From Marinobacter zhejiangensis (GTDB taxonomy: Bacteria > Pseudomonadota > Gammaproteobacteria > Pseudomonadales > Oleiphilaceae), in NCBI RefSeq assembly GCF_900114775.1, contig NZ_FOUE01000002.1, forward strand, positions 124,001 through 188,000: 64,000 bases of DNA. The letters are read 5' to 3'. Positions within the stretch are counted from its first letter, which is position 1; each line of letters begins with the position of its first letter. Shown piece after piece: positions 42,642 to 49,146 of the stretch. The translations under genes and the position numbers were made by a program. Below the pieces are notes generated by a model that was not told where the DNA came from, made no database searches, and saw only the letters and a program-made list of their open reading frames with translations.

Positions 42642-43265
42642 TCAATCTCCTTGTTGTTCGCATGGTGGCTGGGATTGCAGGACTGTCCAGCAGGCGTCAC
42701 AGGCGCACTGGAGGTCATCATCGGTCAATTTCAGGTAAGCCAGGCGTTCTGCCTTGAAGAGGCCTACGAATGCGCCCCAGAACAGCGCCATGGCGACTTC
42801 CGGGCGGAGGTGGCTGCCCAGAACGCCAGCCTGCTGTGCCAGTTCAATGAGTTGGCGTAACGGCATTAGCAGTTGGCGCTCCGAGGCCAGGCTGGCATCG
42901 TCCAAGTAGCTGTGGTGATCCTGCATTTCGAGGAAACGGAAGGCATTCGGTTGTTTGCGTGCAAAGGTGCATAACCGGTTCCATATTTCATTGAACAGGG
43001 CACGGCTGGGCTGCTGTATGGGAAGGTTTCCCAGCAGCTGCTCAGCCAGGAGCTGTTTGGTTTCCCGGAAAAGGGTGTTTACCAGGGCTTCCTTGCTGTC
43101 AAAGTAGCGGTAAAGGCTGCCAACACTGATGCCTGCTTCTCTGGCAATGGGCGGAACAGGGGTACCGTGGACGCCTCGGCTGGCGAACACTTTCAGGGCG
43201 GCATCGAGAATGCGCTGACGTTTGTCTGTAGCGGCGGGGGAGGCGCGGTCAGGGCTGGCGGTCAT
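42642..43265 (-). CDS. TetR-family regulator of the monooxygenase operon
   Basis: This 207-residue regulator has the TetR N-terminal HTH (about 17-62; RQRILDAALKVFASRGVHGTPVPPIAREAGISVGSLYRYFDSKEALV) and a variable ligand-binding C-terminus. It is the first gene of the minus-strand operon followed by the monooxygenase and patatin. A perfect 18-bp palindrome lies 26 bp upstream, so autoregulation is likely. The ligand would be the monooxygenase substrate or product. Confidence 0.93.
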   Translation of the reverse strand: MTASPDRASPAATDKRQRILDAALKVFASRGVHGTPVPPIAREAGISVGSLYRYFDSKEALVNTLFRETKQLLAEQLLGNLPIQQPSRALFNEIWNRLCTFARKQPNAFRFLEMQDHHSYLDDASLASERQLLMPLRQLIELAQQAGVLGSHLRPEVAMALFWGAFVGLFKAERLAYLKLTDDDLQCACDACWTVLQSQPPCEQQGD

Positions 43266-43290
43266 AACGATATCCGTTGGTATTCGGCAG

Positions 43291-43308
43291 TGAATGAATA
43301 TTCATTCA
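43291..43308. promoter_or_regulatory. Perfect 18-bp palindrome, TetR operator
   Basis: TGAATGAATATTCATTCA is its own reverse complement and lies 26 bp upstream of the tetR-family start. Repeated TGAAT/ATTCA half-sites are characteristic of TetR-family operators. A single regulator binding here would control the monooxygenase operon. Confidence 0.8.
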
Positions 43309-43432
43309 TATGATTCTTGAGGATGCCGGGGGTGCCTGGAATGTCTGTTAGGGCCAAAGGCCGAGCAGGTGGAAAACTGGCACCTACGGCAGGGTATGCG
43401 ATGCTGTCATAAAGACTCCCGGGAATTGTGTG

Positions 43433-43822
43433 ATGCTGTACCAATGGCTCGCAGACGGCGTATTGATTGTCCATGTTGCTGTGGTGTTGTTTGTGGTGCT
43501 GGGGCTCGTGTTGACCGTTGTGGGCGGGGCATGGGGCTGGCAATGGGTTCGGAATCGCTGGTTTCGTATTGGCCACCTGCTCACCATCGCCATTGTGGTG
43601 CTTCAGGCCTGGCTTGGCGTGCTGTGTCCCTTGACTACACTGGAGGTGTGGCTGAGGGGGCAGGCGGCTGGCGGCGGTTTCAGCGGGAGTTTTATCGGGT
43701 ACTGGTTGCAACGACTGCTCTACTACCAGGCGCCTGAGTGGTTCTTTGTCCTGGCTTATACCGGGTTCGCGCTGCTGGTGATTCTGGTGTGGTGGCGCAT
43801 TCCGCCTGACAGATGGCGGTAA
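43433..43822 (+). CDS. DUF2784 family membrane protein
   Basis: This 129-residue protein has four hydrophobic segments (about 4-30, 42-62, 80-97, 105-122) separated by short basic loops. WFRIGHLLTIAIVVLQAWLGVLCPLTTLE is typical of DUF2784, a bacterial membrane family of unknown function. A GTG immediately before the ATG could also be the start. It lies 43 bp upstream of a patatin gene on the same strand, so they may be cotranscribed. Confidence 0.82.
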   Translation: MLYQWLADGVLIVHVAVVLFVVLGLVLTVVGGAWGWQWVRNRWFRIGHLLTIAIVVLQAWLGVLCPLTTLEVWLRGQAAGGGFSGSFIGYWLQRLLYYQAPEWFFVLAYTGFALLVILVWWRIPPDRWR

Positions 43823-43865
43823 GCGGCTATTGGATGGGGCGAGGAAGGATCTAAAGGGATCGTAT

Positions 43866-44996
43866 ATGGCTGATGTAGGCGTGGTACTGACCGGTGGCGG
43901 GGCCAGGGCTGCCTATCAGGTGGGAGTGTTGCGGGCGATATCCGATATGTACCCGGATATGGGGTTCCCGTTTCGGGTCATTGTTGGGACTTCCGCGGGG
44001 GCCATTAATGCTCTGGCACTGGCCAGTGGCGGCGATATTTTCCGCCACAGCGTGTCGCGGCTTGAATTGCTCTGGAGTGAGCTTGAGTCCGAACACGTCT
44101 ATCGCAGCAACACCTACGACATTCTCCGAAACATGACATCGGTAGCCCGCAGGTTGCTGGCCGGTGACGACCATTCGTCGCCACTGTCGCTGTTGAACAA
44201 TTCACCCTTGCAGGCCTTGCTGGAACGGGAAATCGACTTCGCGGAAGTGCGGCAACGCATTCGCGAGGGTCAGATATCCGCGGTCGGGGTCAATGCCTGC
44301 GGTTATTCAACCGGCCAGAACATCTGCTTCTTCGACGGGCGCGAGGACCTCAATGGCTGGACGGTGGGCCAACGGGCAGGTACGCGCACCGAGCTGGGGC
44401 TGGAACACGTGATGGCGTCGTCCGCGATACCAACGGTGTTCCCGCCAGTCCAGATCAATAGGGAGTACTTTGGTGACGGTGTGACCCGGCAGATGGCTCA
44501 TATCAGCCCTGCACTCCGGCTGGGTGCGGAGCGGGTTATGGTGGTGGGGGTCAGTGCGAACAGCATGTGCCCGTCCCAACGGCCTGCCGAGCAGGAAGTG
44601 CCGGCGTTCGCCCAGATCATTGCCCATATGTTCAACGGTATGTTTCTGGACACGCTGGACTACGACATTGACCGTTTACGGCTGATCAACCAATTGGTGT
44701 CGCTGGTGCCAAAGAAAAAGATGGAAGCGGCAGGCCTGGATCTGAAACCCATAGAGTTGCTCGAAATTTCTCCCAGTGAACGCATTGATGAGATCGCAGC
44801 CCGTTACATGGATGGCATGCCGACGGTATTGCGAAACCTGGTGGGTGGCGCTGCCCCCCGTTCTCTAACCGGGGGCAGCCTGGCCAGTTACCTGCTGTTT
44901 GATCGACGGTTCTCGGCGGAGTTGATCAAGCTTGGTTACCGGGATGCCCAGAGTCACGCCAGGCAGATTGAACGCTTCTTTGATCAGAAAAACTGA
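43866..44996 (+). CDS. Patatin-like phospholipase (second)
   Basis: This 376-residue protein has the patatin motifs: LTGGGARAAYQVGVLRA at the oxyanion loop, the nucleophile elbow VGTSAG, and the catalytic aspartate in YFGDGVTRQ. A C-terminal extension of about 100 residues, with DGMPTVLRNLVGG, resembles the DUF3336-less RssA/lipase group. The start at ATG 43866 has AAAGGGATC upstream. Role is probably lipid turnover. It is not part of the monooxygenase operon because it is on the other strand. Confidence 0.85.
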   Translation: MADVGVVLTGGGARAAYQVGVLRAISDMYPDMGFPFRVIVGTSAGAINALALASGGDIFRHSVSRLELLWSELESEHVYRSNTYDILRNMTSVARRLLAGDDHSSPLSLLNNSPLQALLEREIDFAEVRQRIREGQISAVGVNACGYSTGQNICFFDGREDLNGWTVGQRAGTRTELGLEHVMASSAIPTVFPPVQINREYFGDGVTRQMAHISPALRLGAERVMVVGVSANSMCPSQRPAEQEVPAFAQIIAHMFNGMFLDTLDYDIDRLRLINQLVSLVPKKKMEAAGLDLKPIELLEISPSERIDEIAARYMDGMPTVLRNLVGGAAPRSLTGGSLASYLLFDRRFSAELIKLGYRDAQSHARQIERFFDQKN

Positions 44997-45187
44997 TTCA
45001 GTTTTAGCGGCATTTATGGCCTGAGATCGCCAGCCTCTTGGTCCAGGGAAGTGATTGGTGATGTGGCTAACCTGTTATGGGCGTGGCGTCTTGTTAAGTG
45101 CCACAAAAAATTTGGGGTATTTTCCCCTGGAAAGTCTCAATGTTGGTATGATAGGCGCCCGAAAAACATCCAGTTAAGGGGGCACCC

Positions 45188-45529
45188 ATGTCCAATCTTC
45201 CTGCCTGCCCGCAGTGTGGTTCTGAATATACCTACGAAGACGGCACTATGCTGATCTGCCCGGAATGCGCCCACGAGTGGTCTGCCAACGACTCTGAATC
45301 GACGGAGTCCGAAGGCAAGGTTATTCGCGACGCCAACGGTAATGAACTCCAGGACGGTGATACGGTAACGGTTATCAAAGACCTCAAGGTGAAAGGGTCT
45401 TCCTCGGTGGTGAAGGTTGGTACCAAGGTGAAGAACATTCGCCTGGTGGACGGTGACCACGACATCGATTGCAAGATCGATGGCATCGGAGCCATGAAGC
45501 TAAAGTCTGAGTTCGTCAAGAAGGTTTAA
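45188..45529 (+). CDS. yjdM: YjdM (PhnA) zinc ribbon protein
   Basis: This 113-residue protein has an N-terminal zinc ribbon ([25 protein letters not shown]) and the C-terminal SH3-like domain characteristic of YjdM ([17 protein letters not shown] and [23 protein letters not shown]). The old name phnA is misleading: this family is not a phosphonoacetate hydrolase, although some databases still carry that label. It ends at a hairpin shared with the convergent GntR gene. The start has AAGGGGGCACCC upstream. Confidence 0.92.
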   Translation: MSNLPACPQCGSEYTYEDGTMLICPECAHEWSANDSESTESEGKVIRDANGNELQDGDTVTVIKDLKVKGSSSVVKVGTKVKNIRLVDGDHDIDCKIDGIGAMKLKSEFVKKV

Positions 45530-45542
45530 CGGCCTGCCTTGG

Positions 45543-45566
45543 ACCGGGTAGGTCGTCCTACCCGGT
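45543..45566. terminator. Hairpin between the convergent yjdM and GntR genes
   Basis: The perfect 10-bp stem ACCGGGTAGG / CCTACCCGGT has a TCGT loop. It begins 13 bp after yjdM ends and overlaps the GntR-family stop codon. There is no T-run, so it may work through its strong stem or protect the transcript ends. Confidence 0.5.
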
Positions 45567-46271
45567 AGTGCGCCCCCGCATGCGCATTTCGATGGCATCG
45601 TGCAGCCAGTGTTCCGCTTCTGCCACCACGCAACGTCCGTCAACAATCACGTCCCGCGATAACTTCAGTGATGGAGAGCCTTCCCGCACCCTTAACTGCT
45701 GGGCCTGAACCTGGTCGAGCGGCTTTGATGAAATACCGATATTCTGACGCCGGCGTTTAAAGCCATAGGTGTTTCGCACCAGTGCATTCAACGACGCGGT
45801 GAGGTCCTGATCCAGCAGGTTGGGGAAGTCGTCTTCCTGGTAGTAGCAGGATTCCAGCAAAACCCAGCGTCCATCGACGGCTCGTCGCCTCAGTACGTTA
45901 AGCACTTCCGTAGTGGCGGGGATTCCGAATTTACGGGCAATGGCGAGTGGTGCCGGTACTCGTGCGGCCTGTATCAGCTCGGTATCGAGCTTGCGATTCT
46001 GGGACTTCGCTTCATCAAGAAGGCTGTGGGTTCGGGTTGGGTCGTAGATGAACGGCGCTGGTGCGACGAACCAGCCAATCCGGTTGAGCCGATAGATTAA
46101 CCCCTGTCCTTCCAGGAAGTGCATGGCGTCACGGGCGTTTACCCGGCTCACCCCCAGGCGTTCACACAAGCGGCGCTCTGACGGCAGCTTACTGCCAGGT
46201 GGCAACTCGCCTGACATAATCCAGGATTGCAGGTTGGCGGCGACGCTGTGGTAGGTGGAGGGTGGGTTCAT
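45558..46271 (-). CDS. GntR-family regulator of the HutC/UTRA type
   Basis: This 237-residue regulator has an N-terminal winged helix (about 8-70; QSWIMSGELPPGSKLPSERRLCERLGVSRVNARDAMHFLEGQGLIYRL) and a C-terminal UTRA effector domain (about 90-237; VLRRRAVDGRWVLLESCYYQEDDFP and SGKPLDQVQA-like GISSKPLDQVQAQ). I start it at the ATG 46271 because the frame upstream shows no domain. It is transcribed away from a metallophosphoesterase lipoprotein gene. Three TGGTACGTACCA-type palindromes lie between them, the operator class of HutC-type GntR regulators such as PhnF, so it very probably represses that gene and itself. Confidence 0.88.
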   Translation of the reverse strand: MNPPSTYHSVAANLQSWIMSGELPPGSKLPSERRLCERLGVSRVNARDAMHFLEGQGLIYRLNRIGWFVAPAPFIYDPTRTHSLLDEAKSQNRKLDTELIQAARVPAPLAIARKFGIPATTEVLNVLRRRAVDGRWVLLESCYYQEDDFPNLLDQDLTASLNALVRNTYGFKRRRQNIGISSKPLDQVQAQQLRVREGSPSLKLSRDVIVDGRCVVAEAEHWLHDAIEMRMRGRTTG

Positions 46272-46349
46272 GGCTGACCTGATGATTGAAACATTCTGGC
46301 CATTATGGCACGGCTCTGTGACGGTTTTATGGGCACCAGTTCGGCTATT

Positions 46350-46361
46350 TGGTACGTACCA
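46350..46361. promoter_or_regulatory. GntR-type operator 1 (TGGTACGTACCA)
   Basis: This perfect 12-bp palindrome is 79 bp upstream of the GntR start, nearest to that gene. It fits the HutC-type consensus (NGTATANACN / TGGTCTAGACCA-like). Confidence 0.7.
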
Positions 46362-46427
46362 GTTGTAACAAATTATTAAATTTCCTGAAATATTTGAATC
46401 ACGTTTCTGAAACGTTCGCTCCTTATT

Positions 46428-46441
46428 TTGGTACGTACCAA
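46428..46441. promoter_or_regulatory. GntR-type operator 2 (TTGGTACGTACCAA)
   Basis: This perfect 14-bp palindrome has the same 12-bp core as operator 1 and is 30 bp upstream of the first phosphoesterase start. Its centre is 16 bp from that of operator 3. Confidence 0.75.
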
Positions 46442-46443
46442 TA

Positions 46444-46457
46444 TTGGTATATACCAA
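46444..46457. promoter_or_regulatory. GntR-type operator 3 (TTGGTATATACCAA)
   Basis: This perfect 14-bp palindrome is 13 bp upstream of the first phosphoesterase start and just before the GGAG ribosome-binding site, so bound repressor could block initiation directly. The core differs from operator 2 by only the two central bases. Confidence 0.75.
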
Positions 46458-46470
46458 AAAGGAGCTCGTA

Positions 46471-48918
46471 ATGTTCATCCCTTATCGCTCAGCCCTGGCA
46501 CTGGGCTTGTCGGCATTGGTGCTGGCAGGTTGTGGTGATTCGTCAGACTCATCGGCCTCGGCGGACTCAGGTTCGAATTCCGGTGGCGGTAATAACATCG
46601 AAGAGCCGGTCGATCCGCAACCGGTGATTGTGCCGCCTCCCCAGGCCGAGCAGACTCCGGAATTTATTGTGCGCCCGTACCTTCAGGCGCCGGGTCCCGA
46701 CACCATGACGGTGATGTTTGAAACCGAAAACAGCGAGCCGGAAGTGTGGGCGCGCCCGTTTGGATCCGGTCAGGAGTTCCATAAGGTCAGCGGTGAGGTC
46801 CACTCGGACGATGGCCTGGTGTACCGCGCGCCCCTGACGGCACTTGAGTCCAACACGCTGTATGAGTACTACGTGCTGACCCACGACGCAGAGAGTGCCC
46901 TGCGGGTGACTCAGCCGTTTGCATTCAAAACCTGGCCCAATGCTGGCGACGATGTGAGCGAAGCCCGGTTTATCGCGATCAGCGATACCCAGCTGGACCG
47001 AACAATCTACGAAGTGGTGCTCAATAATGTTGTCACCGACGGTTTCATGACCGAAGAATGTGACGGCACCAAGCCTGAGACCTGCGCTGAAAACATTGCT
47101 GCAATCACCATTTCCGGGGACGTGGTACAGACCGGTGGCAACCGGGGTAACTGGCGTAACCAGCTGTTTGGGCGGATGGCTGAGATCACCCCTTATGTAC
47201 CTCTGGTAACTGTGCCAGGCAACCACGACTATTACAGTAATGCCGAGCTGCAGCTGTACCGAAGCTACATGGCCCCGCCGGAAAACGGCTCTGTTGGCTA
47301 TGAAGACCATTGGTACTACCTCGACTACCTCGACCTGCGACTGGTTGGCCTGGACAGCTACCCGATTTCCGGTGCCCACGGTAAGTTCAATGCAGATACC
47401 TTGGCTGTTCAGCGGCAATGGCTCAAAGAAACACTGAGAGACGCTGAAATCCAGCAGAAACAGTTTGTAATGGGGATGTTCCACCACGGTTGTCTGTCGG
47501 AGATGTGGAATGCGGGTGAAAGCATTGGCACCTGTGAACTGGTGGCTGAACTGGAACAGTACAGTGAGCGCACTGGCGCAGTGACTGGCCATTTCTTCGG
47601 TCATACCCACAGCTATTCCCGTGGTCAGTCCCAGGACACCTCGCACCTGTGGCTGAATGCCGCCAGCGCCTCGGGTTACATCGAGCCGTTGGATGATGCT
47701 GGCTTCCAGAATAGCCAGATCAGCGACTACGACACCTTTGAGGTGAGCCGCAGCGAGTTCGGTTACAGCGTGCTGACGTACCGCTTTGGTCAGGATTCAT
47801 CACTGACCTTGCAGCGTAAGAAGGGTGGTTATGACGGTGATACCGATTTCAATATTGTCGATGAAGTCACCTTTGCTGCCGCCTCGAACAGTAACTTGCC
47901 GCAAGCGACTGCCGGCACTGGAGAGCTTGCTTTGGCGGATGTCGAACTGGCGATTCAGGTTGGAGCGCCAGAGCAGGTCCATGAGGTGCAGTGGCAGGTC
48001 TCTGAAACTGCGGACTTCAGCGGCCCGGTGTTTGATGTCTGGGGCAATGATACCCGCCGTCATAACCTGTTCTATGACGAGGCTTCGCAGGTTGGCGGAG
48101 ACCTCTACCAGGGGTTTGAGGCCATCGACACTCAGCAGGGCGCTGATATTTTCCGACTGGACCTCTCTGCGTTACTGGCTCGCAAGACGGTGCGCCCAGG
48201 CGGGGATGACCACTACCGCTGGAACAAGCGTTACAGCTCCCAGAACACCCACACCTCTAGCTACGATGACTATGCTGGCCAGAACCGGCCGGTGCTGGCG
48301 CTGAAGCCAGGCACGACTTACCACTGGCGCAGCCGTGTCAGGGACACCGCGATGAACTGGTCGACCTGGAGTAACAGTTACAGCTTCACTATGGAAGGAA
48401 CCCGTACCGAAAACCTGCTGGTTAATGGTGGCGGAGAAGCGGGCGACCTGACTGGCTGGACCATCACCAGTGGAGCGATGAACGTGGTTGTCGGTGCGCA
48501 AAACGGGCTGGCCGCGGCCGAAGGTGAGCGCTATTTCACTGGCCGGGGTTTTGGTAACCCTCACCCGGACGACTGCTGTACCGAAGCGGCGTACCAGCTG
48601 ATCGATGTGTCTGGCTATGCGGCCACGATTGATGCCGGCCAGGTTTACCTGGAGGCGGAAGTGGCTATGACAACATGGAACGGTGTTGATGAGCCTGAGT
48701 TCCGGGTGGAAGTTCTGGATGCTGGCGGCCAGCCGATGCCGTGGTCTGGGGCTGCAAGCCTGACCACCAAAGCTGCAAAAAACTGGGACACCATGACCAT
48801 CAACGGGCTGCTGCCTACCGGCGCGCGAAGCATCAAGGTGCATATCGGTGGAACCCGTAAGCAGGGCAACGATAATGACGTCTACTTCGATGGCATGTCC
48901 ATAAACCTGCTGTACTGA
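46471..48918 (+). CDS. Lipoprotein metallophosphoesterase with purple acid phosphatase-type fold (long paralog)
   Basis: This 815-residue lipoprotein (lipobox LAGC, serine- and glycine-rich spacer) has an N-terminal fibronectin-like domain of the purple acid phosphatase type (about 65-150; FIVRPYLQAPGPDTMTVMFE), a calcineurin-like phosphoesterase domain (about 160-430; SDTQLD, SGDVV, VPGNHDY, FHHGC, FGHTHSYSRG), a second fibronectin-like domain (about 490-640) ending in WSTWSNSYSF, and a C-terminal beta-sandwich (about 645-815; NGGGEAGDLTGW) that may bind carbohydrate. I start it at the ATG 46471, right after GGAG and operator 3. It should hydrolyse phosphomono- or diesters at the cell surface. 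The first metal motif is DxQ instead of DxH. Confidence 0.85.
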   Translation: MFIPYRSALALGLSALVLAGCGDSSDSSASADSGSNSGGGNNIEEPVDPQPVIVPPPQAEQTPEFIVRPYLQAPGPDTMTVMFETENSEPEVWARPFGSGQEFHKVSGEVHSDDGLVYRAPLTALESNTLYEYYVLTHDAESALRVTQPFAFKTWPNAGDDVSEARFIAISDTQLDRTIYEVVLNNVVTDGFMTEECDGTKPETCAENIAAITISGDVVQTGGNRGNWRNQLFGRMAEITPYVPLVTVPGNHDYYSNAELQLYRSYMAPPENGSVGYEDHWYYLDYLDLRLVGLDSYPISGAHGKFNADTLAVQRQWLKETLRDAEIQQKQFVMGMFHHGCLSEMWNAGESIGTCELVAELEQYSERTGAVTGHFFGHTHSYSRGQSQDTSHLWLNAASASGYIEPLDDAGFQNSQISDYDTFEVSRSEFGYSVLTYRFGQDSSLTLQRKKGGYDGDTDFNIVDEVTFAAASNSNLPQATAGTGELALADVELAIQVGAPEQVHEVQWQVSETADFSGPVFDVWGNDTRRHNLFYDEASQVGGDLYQGFEAIDTQQGADIFRLDLSALLARKTVRPGGDDHYRWNKRYSSQNTHTSSYDDYAGQNRPVLALKPGTTYHWRSRVRDTAMNWSTWSNSYSFTMEGTRTENLLVNGGGEAGDLTGWTITSGAMNVVVGAQNGLAAAEGERYFTGRGFGNPHPDDCCTEAAYQLIDVSGYAATIDAGQVYLEAEVAMTTWNGVDEPEFRVEVLDAGGQPMPWSGAASLTTKAAKNWDTMTINGLLPTGARSIKVHIGGTRKQGNDNDVYFDGMSINLLY

Positions 48919-48935
48919 GTTTCCTGTCACCTCAT

Positions 48936-48971
48936 AACCCGGGCCACCGTTATCGGTGTCCCGGGTTTTTT
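48936..48971 (+). terminator. Strong terminator between the two phosphoesterase genes
   Basis: The 14-bp stem AACCCGGGcCACCG / CGGTGtCCCGGGTT (one mismatch) has a TTAT loop and a run of T. It means the two paralogs are transcribed separately, each from its own operator-bearing promoter. Confidence 0.9.
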
Positions 48972-49008
48972 ATGGTCCGGCGTTCGTGATGGCTACCAGA
49001 CTGGTAAC

Positions 49009-49020
49009 TGGTAGGTACCA
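49009..49020. promoter_or_regulatory. GntR-type operator-like site (TGGTAGGTACCA)
   Basis: This 12-bp palindrome with a central mismatch matches operators 1-3 except at the centre. It lies about 127 bp upstream of the second phosphoesterase start. A second partial dyad, TACCAGACTGGTA (48994-49006), abuts it. Confidence 0.6.
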
Positions 49021-49102
49021 ATCGTCATAAAGCTTTAAAACCGTAGCAACGTAAAACTAATCAAGCTGACATGTCGGTCCGTTACATTGGCTCGCGCCAA
49101 AC

Positions 49103-49114
49103 TGGTGTAGACCA
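49103..49114. promoter_or_regulatory. GntR-type operator-like site (TGGTGTAGACCA)
   Basis: The half-sites TGGT and ACCA enclose GTAG, close to the published TGGTCTAGACCA-type motif of HutC-class regulators. It lies 32 bp upstream of the second phosphoesterase start, over the likely promoter. Confidence 0.65.
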
Positions 49115-49146
49115 AAAAAATAGAAGTCAGAACCAAGGAGATTGAC

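Noticed and set aside
45188..45529. Phosphonoacetate hydrolase (PhnA) linked to the phosphoesterases
   Set aside because: The protein is the zinc-ribbon YjdM family, which is only historically called PhnA. It is convergent with the GntR gene, so it gives no support for a phosphonate pathway.
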